Source of the DNA: SXOA01 sp051004015
Lineage (GTDB): Bacteria > Planctomycetota > Planctomycetia > Pirellulales > Pirellulaceae
Assembly (NCBI GenBank): GCA_051004015.1
Contig: JBPCKT010000048.1
Location: 1-64,000 of the forward strand
Length of the DNA: 64,000 nucleotides
Reading direction: 5' to 3'
Position 1 is the first letter of the stretch; each line of letters starts with the position of its first letter. The notes below the pieces were generated by a model. That model did not search any database. It was not told where the DNA came from and was given only the letters and a program-made list of their open reading frames with translations. Below are positions 42,676 through 51,181 of this stretch, one piece after another. The position numbers were made by a program, and so were the translations under genes.

Positions 42676-43731
42676 ATGAACATGTTCAGTCGTCGCCGGT
42701 TTGTCACACAAGGAAGCCTGGCAGTTGGTTCATCGCTCCTTCTTTCCAACCTAGTCGTCGCTCAAGGCTCCGGCGACCAGGACCGAATTGCCGCGGAGTT
42801 GCTCAAGCCGGCGACCCAGCAATCGATTGACCGCGGTCTGGCCTGGCTCGGCGGGCGGCAGGTGGAGGATGGCTCGTTCAAAAGCACCGGCTTTGGCCGC
42901 AATGCGGCGGTGGTGGCTCTTTCCGGGATGGCGTTTCTGGCCGGCGGCAATACGCCCGGCCGGGGCGAATACGGCCAGCACATCAACCGCTGCATCAGCT
43001 ATATCCTCAAGGCGGCGGACGACAGCGGTTTTGTCTCCCTGCGTGAATACACCAGCCACGGACCGATGTACGACCATGGCTTCGCCACGCTGTTCCTGGC
43101 GGAAGTCTACGGCATGTCCGCCGATGCCGAGGTCCGTCAAAAGCTGGAAAGCGCGGTCAAGCTCATCTGCACCACGCAAAACATGGAAGGGGGCTGGCGC
43201 TACCAGCCCAAGCCGCTGGAGGCGGACGTCTCCGTCACGATCTGCCAGGTAATGGCCCTGCGGGCCGCCCGCAATGCCGGCATCTATGTCCCGAACGAGA
43301 CCATCGACCGCTGCATCGATTACGTCAAGCGGGCTCAGAATTCCGATGGCGGCTTCATGTACCAGCTCTCCGGCGGGCCCAGCCGCTTTCCGCTGTCGGC
43401 TGCGGGCGTGGTCGCCCTGTATAGCGCGGGCATCTACGAGGGGGACGAAATCCGCAAGGGGCTCGACTACCTGCTGCAAAACATGCCCCGGGCCGAGGAT
43501 TTCAGCCGCGACACGCACGCGATGTACGGCCACTACTATGCGGTGCAGGCAATGTGGCAGGCCGGCGGCGAGAATTGGAAAAAGTGGTATCCCGTCATCC
43601 AGGATGTCCTCGTCCGCCAACAACAGCCGGACGGCTCGTGGCAGGACTTGATTTGTTCCGAATACGGCACGGCCATGTCCTGCATCATCTTGCAGATGCC
43701 TAATAACTACCTTCCGATTTTCCAGCGGTGA
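42676..43731 (+). CDS. Exported squalene-cyclase/prenyltransferase-type repeat protein
   Basis: A 351-residue protein with a Tat-like signal (FSRRRFVTQGSLAVGSSLLL). The body consists of alpha/alpha-barrel repeats ending in QW-like motifs: RQVEDGSFKS, NMEGGWRYQPK, NSDGGFMYQL, QPDGSWQDL. ADVSVTICQVMALRAARNAG is a family hallmark. The cyclase DxDDT motif and the prenyltransferase zinc ligands are absent, so it is probably not a terpene cyclase; a binding or scaffold function is likelier. One base overlap with the NPCBM gene downstream (TGATG). Confidence 0.85.
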   Translation: MNMFSRRRFVTQGSLAVGSSLLLSNLVVAQGSGDQDRIAAELLKPATQQSIDRGLAWLGGRQVEDGSFKSTGFGRNAAVVALSGMAFLAGGNTPGRGEYGQHINRCISYILKAADDSGFVSLREYTSHGPMYDHGFATLFLAEVYGMSADAEVRQKLESAVKLICTTQNMEGGWRYQPKPLEADVSVTICQVMALRAARNAGIYVPNETIDRCIDYVKRAQNSDGGFMYQLSGGPSRFPLSAAGVVALYSAGIYEGDEIRKGLDYLLQNMPRAEDFSRDTHAMYGHYYAVQAMWQAGGENWKKWYPVIQDVLVRQQQPDGSWQDLICSEYGTAMSCIILQMPNNYLPIFQR

Positions 43732-45020
43732 TGAGAATCCACTTACTGCTGGCGTTGGTAGTCGCTGTGCTTTTGCCGATTTTGGCAATCGCGGAAGAGC
43801 CGCTACCTCTGGCCTATCCCGTTCGCGGCGAGCCCTTTGCTGGCAAGCTGGCGGGCATTGACCCGGAGTGGAACATCAGCCTGGCGACCGAAGGAAAAGA
43901 GCGGGTGTTGGCATTGGCGGACCTGGCTCTCTGGGGAAGCTACCGCGACGCCTCCACTGGCCCCCAACTCCTGCTTGCCGACGGCAGCGTGGTGGTGGCG
44001 GACGTGCTCGACCTGGGAGCGGAGAATGTCGCGCTCGGCGATGCTTCCGGCTTGGGCCGCGTTCTCTGGAACGAGTCAACCATTCCTCTCAAACAATTGA
44101 CCGCCATTCTCTATCAGCCTTCCGCCGACCCGCTGGAGCGGGACAAGCAACTGGACAAGCTGACCTCCGGCGAGCGGAAAGTGGACCAGGTCTGGCTCAC
44201 CAGCGGCGAGGTCATCAGCGGACGCGTCGTCTCGCTACCGCGCTACGGCCGCTTCCTCCCGCCGGCTCCGCCGCTTCAGGCCGAAGTCCTCAGGCTCTCC
44301 CGCGGCGGAGTCCCAGAGCTGCTCTCGATTCCACTCGTCAAGGTCGCGGCGCTCGTGCTTAGTTCCGCTCAAAGCCCAGCGGCAAAATCAAAACCCGCGG
44401 CCCGGATGGGGACAAAGGACGGCTCACTCCTCTCGGTGAAAAAAATAGGGACCGACAAGGACCAGGTGACTGTGGAGCTGCTGGGCGGCGGAGTGCTGAA
44501 GGCCTTTCAGGAAACCGGAGACGATTCCGCGCCCACGTTTTGGGACCAGGTAACGCTGTTGCAAACCAGTTCGCCGAGCGTCGTCTACCTCTCCGACTTA
44601 ACGGCCCCGTCTTACAAGCAGATTCCATTTTCCTCGCTGGAATGGCCACTGGGCCTGGACCGCAATGTCCTCGGCGGCCGGCTGCGATGCGGCGAAAGGG
44701 TTCACCTTCGTGGTCTGGGCATGCACAGCGCTTCGCGGGTCGCCTTTGACCTGAAAGGAGAGCAGCGGTTCGAGGCGCAATTCGCCCTCGACGACCTCGC
44801 CGCAAGCCGCGGCAGTGTCATTGGCAAGGTTCTGCTGGAAACGGAGCCGGGCAAATGGACGGCGGCTTGGGAAAGCCCCGTCGTCCGCGGCGGCGATGCT
44901 CCCCTCACTCTTTCAGTTCCCCTGAAAGGCGCACGCCGCCTCGCTCTGCTGGTTGAATTCTCCGACCGTGGCGACGAGTGGGATCACGCCAACTGGCTCG
45001 ACGCCCGGCTGGTCCGATAG
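43731..45020 (+). CDS. Secreted NPCBM-domain protein
   Basis: A 429-residue protein with a signal peptide (LLALVVAVLLPILAIAEEP). The C-terminal ~130 residues are an NPCBM (novel putative carbohydrate-binding module) domain: GERVHLRGLGMHSASRVAFD, FALDDLAASRGSVIGKVLLE and the closing SDRGDEWDHANWLDARLV. The N-terminal two-thirds form beta-rich segments with LASGEV/LTSGEVISGRVVSL-type motifs. Likely binds glycans outside the cell. Overlaps the upstream gene. Confidence 0.85.
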   Translation: MRIHLLLALVVAVLLPILAIAEEPLPLAYPVRGEPFAGKLAGIDPEWNISLATEGKERVLALADLALWGSYRDASTGPQLLLADGSVVVADVLDLGAENVALGDASGLGRVLWNESTIPLKQLTAILYQPSADPLERDKQLDKLTSGERKVDQVWLTSGEVISGRVVSLPRYGRFLPPAPPLQAEVLRLSRGGVPELLSIPLVKVAALVLSSAQSPAAKSKPAARMGTKDGSLLSVKKIGTDKDQVTVELLGGGVLKAFQETGDDSAPTFWDQVTLLQTSSPSVVYLSDLTAPSYKQIPFSSLEWPLGLDRNVLGGRLRCGERVHLRGLGMHSASRVAFDLKGEQRFEAQFALDDLAASRGSVIGKVLLETEPGKWTAAWESPVVRGGDAPLTLSVPLKGARRLALLVEFSDRGDEWDHANWLDARLVR

Positions 45021-45242
45021 CCACAGTTTCAACTTGCGGTCTTTCGCCAGCCAAAGTTTACTATTGGACGCGCGCCATCCGATGTTGTATGATTGCCAAG
45101 GTCAGCAAGTTTTCTTTTCTCCTTCACAATTTCTTCACAGAAATCGGCTTGCAGGCCAGAGGTTAGAAAAGGGACAAACGCTGACTTCACACGGTTTACG
45201 GGCTGGAACGGTCCTCTTTGCTGCTAGCAAGGGAGGCTCCCA

Positions 45243-46097
45243 ATGGCGCTCGATCTGGTGTGGGGATTCGTGCTCATCGCGGCGCTGGCGGTAGTGTTGT
45301 TTCTGGCCACCGCGGCAGTGGCGCGGCGGCTCCCGCCACCGGCTCTCAGCGGACTTGCCATCCTCGTTGTCGGGACGCTGCTCCTCTATATCCGCTGCGT
45401 CTGGTATGACGTCCGCCTCGCGAACTGGCTGCCGTTTTCCAACCTGATTGTGGTGGGCAACTGGCTGCCGCTGCTCGCGGCCGTTTTGGCGGGAGTCACC
45501 TGGGAAAAGACTCGCGGCTGCACCTGGCGTCGCTTCGGCTCCGCTGGGGCGCTGGGCTGCACGGCTGTGTACGCGCTGATCTATCCCGTACTCGGCACAG
45601 CGCCTCGCTGCGAGAACCGCTGGGACAGGATGGGGAACTGCCTGCAAACCACCGACTTCACCTGCTCCGCCGCCAGCGCGGCCACGCTGCTCAAGGCCCA
45701 CGGCATTCCGGCTAGCGAGCAAGAAATGGCGGAGCTTTGCCTCACCCGCCACGGCACCAGTTGGCAGGGCCTCTACCGCGGCCTCAAGCTCAAGACCGCG
45801 GGAACAAAGTGGGAAGTGAAGGTAGTCGCCTGCTCCCGCCAGGAACTGCCGAAGTTGCCTGGGCCGATGATCATCAGCGTCGGCCTCGAATCGAGCGCTT
45901 CTCGCGATACCGAATTCACGCGGGAATTCGGCTGGATCCCCGGCGTGAACCATTCGGTCATCCTGCACGGCTTCACCAATTTTGGCTGCGCCGTCATTGC
46001 CGATCCCACCCAGGAGCTCGCCCGCGAGCAATGGGATGAGGAAACGCTGCAGGTCCTCTGGCGCGGCTACGCCATTCGGCTGGTGGAGCGCGAGTAA
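45243..46097 (+). CDS. Membrane-anchored C39-like cysteine peptidase
   Basis: A 284-residue protein. Three to four hydrophobic segments occupy residues 1-118 and the remainder is a papain-fold C39-like domain. The catalytic set is visible: Q135 (oxyanion hole), C141 in DFTCSAASAATLL, H237 in GVNHSVILHGF and D254 in VIADPTQ. Bacterial C39 peptidases cleave double-glycine leaders, but the usual ABC transporter domains are absent, so the substrate is open. The 222-base gap upstream contains no recognised gene. It sits between the NPCBM gene and a second barrel-repeat gene. Confidence 0.85.
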   Translation: MALDLVWGFVLIAALAVVLFLATAAVARRLPPPALSGLAILVVGTLLLYIRCVWYDVRLANWLPFSNLIVVGNWLPLLAAVLAGVTWEKTRGCTWRRFGSAGALGCTAVYALIYPVLGTAPRCENRWDRMGNCLQTTDFTCSAASAATLLKAHGIPASEQEMAELCLTRHGTSWQGLYRGLKLKTAGTKWEVKVVACSRQELPKLPGPMIISVGLESSASRDTEFTREFGWIPGVNHSVILHGFTNFGCAVIADPTQELAREQWDEETLQVLWRGYAIRLVERE

Positions 46098-46179
46098 CTC
46101 CCGCGCATCTCGAGTTGCCCGCGAGTGAGTCTCCCACGCGGCCTCTCCCGTCGGTAGGATAGACTCTTTGGAGCACCCG

Positions 46180-47301
46180 ATGCAGATAGCCGCCGATACC
46201 GCCGACGACAAGGGACGCGAGCTGCAGACCAAAGCGGCAGCGGCTTTGGACAAAGGGTTGGCGTATCTGACGCGGGCGCAGGGCAAAGACGGCGGCTGGC
46301 ATTCGCAGACCTACGGTCAATTGAAAGGCGGGGCGGCACTGACCACGTTTGTGCTGGATGCCCTCAGCCATGCGCCAGCGGAGTGGCGCAACAAGCAGAT
46401 GGAATCCATCACGCGCGGTTTCGAGTTCCTGCGGGCCGGAATTGCCAAGCGCGGAACCATCGCCTGCCCGGACGGCTCGCTCGATCATCCGACCTATGGC
46501 GCGGCCCTCTGGCTGCTGAGCCGGCGGCGGCTGGAGCTTGCCGGTGAGGAGCGAGCGCGGGCCGATTTGGTTACTTATCTGCTGGGGGCGCAATGCGTCG
46601 AAGAGCGAGGCTTTGAAAAGGAGAGCCCCAGCTACGGAGGCTGGGATTTTTTGGGACAGGGGGACGCTCACGGTGTAACGACGGGAACAAACGTCTCGGT
46701 CACTTGTCTGGTGCTGGAAGCGCTGGCCGAAGAATTTCGCCGCGAGCCTGGCGGCAAACAAATTGGCGAGATTCAAGCCGCGCTTAGTCGCGGGCTGGCT
46801 TGGACCAATCTCTGCCAACAGAAGGATGGCGGCTATTGCTTCACTCCCGAGCCGATGTCGCTGAACAACAAAGCAGATTTTCGCGACGACGCCCGCCATG
46901 TGCCGCGGGCTTACGGCACCGCCACCTGTGACGGCATCCGGGCCCTGTTGGCCGCCGGCATGAAGGCAGACGACAAGCGCGTCGTCAAGGCTGCCGCCTG
47001 GCTCGCCGCGCGGCTCAGCTTGGAACTCGTTCCCGGCTTCGAAGGACTGCCGCCGGAACTCGGCTGGCAGCGTGGGCTGCGGTTCTATTACTACGCTTCG
47101 CTCGCCAAGGTCCTGCCGACGCTGCCCACAGCCGATGTGGCCTCGCGGCGCAAGGGGCTGCTCGAAATGCTCCTCAAGCTGCAGCGCACCGACGGCAGCT
47201 TTTTGAACGAGAGCGACCGGATGCGCGAAAATGACCCGCTGATCGCCACCGGACTGGGTGGGACGGCGCTCGCGGAATTGCTGGATCAATTACAAGCGTA
47301 A
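46180..47301 (+). CDS. Cytoplasmic squalene-cyclase-type repeat protein
   Basis: A 373-residue alpha/alpha-barrel repeat protein related to the one at 42676 but without a signal peptide. QW-like segments include GKDGGWHSQTYGQL, SYGGWDFLG, KDGGYCFTPE and RTDGSFLNE. HGVTTGTNVSVTCLVLEAL and YGTATCDGIRALLAAG replace catalytic motifs of cyclases. An alternative TTG start at 46168 adds four residues. The gap to the next gene is 10 bases. Function unknown; pairing of an exported and a cytosolic member may be meaningful. Confidence 0.8.
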   Translation: MQIAADTADDKGRELQTKAAAALDKGLAYLTRAQGKDGGWHSQTYGQLKGGAALTTFVLDALSHAPAEWRNKQMESITRGFEFLRAGIAKRGTIACPDGSLDHPTYGAALWLLSRRRLELAGEERARADLVTYLLGAQCVEERGFEKESPSYGGWDFLGQGDAHGVTTGTNVSVTCLVLEALAEEFRREPGGKQIGEIQAALSRGLAWTNLCQQKDGGYCFTPEPMSLNNKADFRDDARHVPRAYGTATCDGIRALLAAGMKADDKRVVKAAAWLAARLSLELVPGFEGLPPELGWQRGLRFYYYASLAKVLPTLPTADVASRRKGLLEMLLKLQRTDGSFLNESDRMRENDPLIATGLGGTALAELLDQLQA

Positions 47302-47311
47302 GGGTGCCGAT

Positions 47312-48256
47312 ATGCTACACGACCTGCGACGCCGAACACTGCTACAAGCGGCCGCTCTTGGTCTTGGAAGCCTGACGTTCCGCTCGATCGGCCGGGGCGC
47401 GGCTGATGGGGAGGGGGAAGGGAAAAAACATCCAACCCACTTTCAAGTCGCTTGCATGACCCTCCCCTACAGCCAGTACCCCCTGGCTCGCGCGCTCCGC
47501 GGCATCCAAGGTGCAGGCTACAAGTTCGTGGCTTGGGGAACGACACATAAGGAAGAGGGAGAATCCAAGGGAGTCCCCGTGATGCCGGCTGACACGACCC
47601 CGACGAAGGCAAAGGAGCTGGCTCAGAAGTGCCGCGACCTCGGTCTCGAACCGCTCATGATGTTCTCCGGCATCTATCCCGAAGATCCCAAAGCGATGGA
47701 GGTATTCAAGAGCCGCATCTTGCAAGCAGAAGCCGCCGGAATGCCCCAGGTGCTGACGTTCGGGCATACCAAGGGGCCCAACCGCAGACTGTGGGTGGAA
47801 CGGTTCAAGGAGCTCGGGCCAGTCGCCCGCGACCACGGAGTGGTCCTGGTGGTGAAGCAGCACGGGGAGACCGGCGAGATAACCGGCGAAATCGTCCGTG
47901 AGGTGGACGACAAGAACGTGCAGGTGAACTATGACGCCGGCAATGTGATGGATTACACGATGGGGAAGGTCAATCCGCTGGAGGACATCAAGACCTGCGC
48001 CGCGAACATCCGCAGCTTCTGCATTAAGGACCACCGCCTGTTCCCCGTCAACCAGGATTGCGGGCCGGGCCTCGGCGAGATCGACCACTACCGGCTGCTG
48101 CACCACGTCGCCTTCACTGGCCTGTCGATGCCGCTGTGCTGCGAGAACATCTCCGTCCCAGCCGTGAAGGCAACGACTGTCGAGGAGATCGATGCGAATG
48201 CCAGGCGGTCGAGGGAGTTCTTGGAGCTGGTGATCAAGGGATTGCAGGCTGCGTAA
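47312..48256 (+). CDS. Sugar phosphate isomerase/epimerase-like TIM barrel (exported)
   Basis: A 314-residue protein with a twin-Arg-type N terminus (LRRRTLLQAAALGLGSL) and then an AP-endonuclease-2 fold TIM barrel. Metal-site segments are recognisable: PLMMFSGIYPED, VVLVVKQHGETGE, VQVNYDAGNVMDY and FCIKDHRLF, with CENISVP at the end. Planctomycetes have many such exported proteins, usually of unknown sugar specificity. Short gap (10 bases) from the upstream gene. Confidence 0.85.
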   Translation: MLHDLRRRTLLQAAALGLGSLTFRSIGRGAADGEGEGKKHPTHFQVACMTLPYSQYPLARALRGIQGAGYKFVAWGTTHKEEGESKGVPVMPADTTPTKAKELAQKCRDLGLEPLMMFSGIYPEDPKAMEVFKSRILQAEAAGMPQVLTFGHTKGPNRRLWVERFKELGPVARDHGVVLVVKQHGETGEITGEIVREVDDKNVQVNYDAGNVMDYTMGKVNPLEDIKTCAANIRSFCIKDHRLFPVNQDCGPGLGEIDHYRLLHHVAFTGLSMPLCCENISVPAVKATTVEEIDANARRSREFLELVIKGLQAA

Positions 48257-48268
48257 CGAGCGGACTGA

Positions 48269-49003
48269 TTACGCCGACTTCCGCAACGGGGTGGCTTTCA
48301 TCGCTTTTGCCTCCGGCGAAATCAGGGGCAGCTTCTCTCCTTTGCGCCAGCGGCGGAGGAGGGACTCGGCCCGCTCGGTCGATTCGTGCATGAGTGCGGC
48401 GATCTTGTGGCGATGCGCTTCCAGCGATTCTTTGTCCGCTCTTTCCGGTACGGAGAGCGAGTGTCCCATGCAAATGACGACGCGGGAAAACGGGCGAGGG
48501 AGGGCATGCTTGTCCCAACTCGCCAAGCGCCAAGGGCGCTGATAGGCCATGCCGATCGGGACCAGCGGCATACCGGTGCGGGAAGCGAGAAAGACCGCGC
48601 CAAGCTGAAATTCCCGCCGCGGGCCGCGGGGACCATCGGGAGTGATTGCGGCGCTGACGCCGCCTAGACCCTTGATGATTTCACGGGCTGCTGAGGCTCC
48701 GTGGCGGTTCGTGGAGCCGCGGATCGTACGAAAGCCGAGCGTCTCGATCGCCCGGGAGATGAGCTCGCCATCGAGACTGCGACTAATCAGGACGTATATC
48801 CCGCGGCCGCCAAAGTAGGACCCTAGCGTCAGCAAGTCCTCATGCCACAAGCAGAACATCCGCCCCCGGTTGCCCCCTTGGTGGGGATTATTTTCCGGCT
48901 CGACGTGCTCGCAATGAATCCGCAAGGTGCATAGCCAGAGGCGGCAGACCTGCGCGAGCAGCCAACCGACCAAGCGAATGATGAAGCGGCTCTTGAGGAC
49001 CAT
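48269..49003 (-). CDS. Lysophospholipid acyltransferase-like protein (DUF374)
   Basis: A 244-residue protein with an N-terminal hydrophobic helix (FIIRLVGWLLAQVCRLWLC) and the DUF374/LPLAT layout: FCLWHEDLL as the catalytic His region, STNRHGASAAREI, AITPDGPRGPRREFQ and GMPLVPIGMAYQRPW. The family transfers acyl chains to lipid A-like or phospholipid acceptors. It ends 12 bases from the stop of the isomerase gene on the other strand and is divergent from the PAP2 gene. Confidence 0.88.
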   Translation of the reverse strand: MVLKSRFIIRLVGWLLAQVCRLWLCTLRIHCEHVEPENNPHQGGNRGRMFCLWHEDLLTLGSYFGGRGIYVLISRSLDGELISRAIETLGFRTIRGSTNRHGASAAREIIKGLGGVSAAITPDGPRGPRREFQLGAVFLASRTGMPLVPIGMAYQRPWRLASWDKHALPRPFSRVVICMGHSLSVPERADKESLEAHRHKIAALMHESTERAESLLRRWRKGEKLPLISPEAKAMKATPLRKSA

Positions 49004-49103
49004 CCGTGGCTACTCCGTGCGTCGTGCTATCACGGGCGGGATTTTATCGGCTCTCGGACCTTCGGGCTATGTCAGTTGGGCAGTGCGCGATAGCATCGCT
49101 GGC

Positions 49104-49802
49104 ATGGGAGAGAATCTTGACCCCTCATTGCCGGCGTTGCCGAACCCCCTGCCCGTTTGGAAACGGCTGCTCCTGCCGGCGGTTCTGGCGGTTTTGGTTG
49201 TTCCTGCCTTCTGGCTGGACATGTCTCTCTCCCATTTCTTCGCCACGAAGCCGTGGGGCGGCGACCTGGCCAAGATGGTCATGCTCTGCGAGGCCTTCGG
49301 CTATGCCGGCACGGTCGCGTTCATCTTGCTTGCCGCTGCGCTGCTCGATCCTCGCGGCTGGCGAGTGCTGCTGCGGCTGGCGATTGCCTCCTACGGAGCG
49401 GGGCTGCTCGCGGACCTGATCAAGCTGCCCATTGGCCGCCATCGTCCACTCGACGAGAAGTTTGTCGCCGAAACCGCCCTCCAAACATTTACCACGTGGG
49501 ACGCCCACCAGCACATCCACCTCACCCAGTCCTTTCCCTCGGCTCACACCGCAACGGCGACGGGACTGGCGTGCGGGCTAGCGTACTTTTATCCCCGCGG
49601 CAAGTGGCTGTTCATCGTGCTGGCCATGCTGACCGCTTTGCAAAGAATGCATGCCCGCGAGCACTATCTCAGCGACGTGTTCGCCGGAGCCGCCATTGGC
49701 ACGCTCGTCGGCATTCTGACGACAAGTCCGCTACGCACAAACCGGTGGTTGGATAGTCTTGAGAACAGGTCCCTCATCGAGACGAGCCCAGACAGCCGTT
49801 AA
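49104..49802 (+). CDS. PAP2-family phosphatase, membrane-bound
   Basis: A 232-residue protein with five to six membrane helices and the three phosphatase motifs: KLPIGRHRP (KxxxxxxRP), SFPSAHTATATG (PSxH, here PSAH) and MHAREHYLSDVFAG (Rxxxx-His with Asp). It likely dephosphorylates a lipid such as undecaprenyl diphosphate or phosphatidic acid. Start at 49104 is chosen because it gives a short cytoplasmic leader; longer in-frame starts overlap the divergent acyltransferase gene. The stop codon overlaps that of the convergent barrel gene (TTAA at 49799-49802). Confidence 0.88.
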   Translation: MGENLDPSLPALPNPLPVWKRLLLPAVLAVLVVPAFWLDMSLSHFFATKPWGGDLAKMVMLCEAFGYAGTVAFILLAAALLDPRGWRVLLRLAIASYGAGLLADLIKLPIGRHRPLDEKFVAETALQTFTTWDAHQHIHLTQSFPSAHTATATGLACGLAYFYPRGKWLFIVLAMLTALQRMHAREHYLSDVFAGAAIGTLVGILTTSPLRTNRWLDSLENRSLIETSPDSR

Positions 49803-51118
49803 GGAATGAAGTTCACCTGGGCGATGACCTCGGCATCAAACCCGCGATTGGGCCGCTGAGCCAGCGGGAACGCGCCGCCGATGCGGAACTGGAAGCGGTC
49901 ATTCCAGATGGTGTGGATGCCGACGGTGAGGTTGGTCGTCGTCTGCTTGTTGGACAGATTGCCGAGCTGATAGAAGTTTGGTCCCGCGGGGCCGATGCTG
50001 GTGACATTCAGGAAGTCGCCGGGCTGCGTCGCGGCCACGTAATGCACTTCCCCGACGAACGCCATTCCCGTGATCCCCCCGCCTCCCGGATTCTGATAGA
50101 ACCACGCTCCCCCCGCCAAGTCCAGGTGCAGCCGCGTTTGGGGAGTATAGACGCCGGCATTCACGTCGGGTCCGCCCGGTGAACCGACCACAAACTGGTT
50201 GCCGCTGGCCGGCACGCTGGCGGTGAAGAAGGCCTGGAAGAACGTGGCGTCGGTAGGCAGAGCCATCACGCCAATAAACGGAAGCACCGTGGTGGAACTG
50301 TTGCGGAGTTGATACCGGGTGGACGGTCCGCGACCTTGCACGCTGGAACCCGTCGGCAGCTCCAGCCCTAGTCCGCCGGAGAGAATGGCATAGTCGCTCC
50401 GCCAGATGGCCGTCTTGGAGATGAATCCCAAGTTGCCGAATCCGGCCGACGAGGCTCCCGGATTCCCGTCAAAGTCAAATCCGCTCGTCAGCGGCAACTG
50501 CAATTGCCAGGACGAGATTCCATCCATGAACGTCTGCTCGGTCCCCAGTGTGTACTGGTCCACCGGCGAAGAGACCTGCCGATTGCCATCCCGCGTCTGG
50601 ATCGCGTTTTCAAAGTGGTTGAAATTGAAGAACCACCGGCTTTGCGGTACAGGCGTATTGTTATCCGAGATCTGTAGTGGGCCAGCCCCGCCTCCCAGCG
50701 GTATGTCGGTCACAAAGTTCTTACCCGACAGCCCATTGTCACTAACCGCTCTTACCAACAATTGCCCGCTCGCCCCGTAGTAATGGCCGAACATGCGCGG
50801 GGCGCTGGCGAGGTAGTCGCCGGTGTCGCTGACGGAAGGAGGGGCAAGTTCTTGTCCCGTGACAGGCCGGCGCGAAGGACGGCGGACAGCGCTGGGCGGA
50901 CGAACCGTGCTGCCTGGCTGCTGAAAGTCAACAAGATCGACTTCGGGATCAGCGAAGTAGTTTTCGACGTCGTCGATTGGAGAGCCGTCGGCAAGTTCGT
51001 CGGCGCTACTGGTCGTTACCCCAAATACTACTGCGAGCAAGACGACGAGGAAATAACTCAAGCGCACCTGCGAATGAAGGCGATTGACCGTAGTAGCTAA
51101 ATGGCTCATCGTGCGCAT
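49799..51118 (-). CDS. Predicted outer-membrane beta-barrel protein
   Basis: A 439-residue protein with a signal peptide (SYFLVVLLAVVFGVTTSSA, cleaved near ADEL). A linker of Pro-rich residues is followed by about 12-14 amphipathic beta-strands, for example WFFNFNHFENAIQ, YAILSGGLGLELPTG, FQAFFTASVPAS, LTVGIHTIWNDRFQFRIGG, ending in VIAQVNFIP. The strand pattern and terminal aromatic-hydrophobic residues suggest an outer-membrane barrel. No named family is recognised. It is the last gene of the minus-strand block and starts 63 bases after the kinase gene ends. Confidence 0.75.
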   Translation of the reverse strand: MRTMSHLATTVNRLHSQVRLSYFLVVLLAVVFGVTTSSADELADGSPIDDVENYFADPEVDLVDFQQPGSTVRPPSAVRRPSRRPVTGQELAPPSVSDTGDYLASAPRMFGHYYGASGQLLVRAVSDNGLSGKNFVTDIPLGGGAGPLQISDNNTPVPQSRWFFNFNHFENAIQTRDGNRQVSSPVDQYTLGTEQTFMDGISSWQLQLPLTSGFDFDGNPGASSAGFGNLGFISKTAIWRSDYAILSGGLGLELPTGSSVQGRGPSTRYQLRNSSTTVLPFIGVMALPTDATFFQAFFTASVPASGNQFVVGSPGGPDVNAGVYTPQTRLHLDLAGGAWFYQNPGGGGITGMAFVGEVHYVAATQPGDFLNVTSIGPAGPNFYQLGNLSNKQTTTNLTVGIHTIWNDRFQFRIGGAFPLAQRPNRGFDAEVIAQVNFIP

Positions 51119-51181
51119 AGAACAGTCTCCTTCTCTTGAAGGTATCGGTTCTACGCAGTTTGCCGTCTGAGCCGAATCTTG

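Noticed and set aside
42676..43731. Possible terpene cyclase
   Set aside because: Neither DxDDT nor prenyltransferase zinc ligands are present; only the barrel repeats match.
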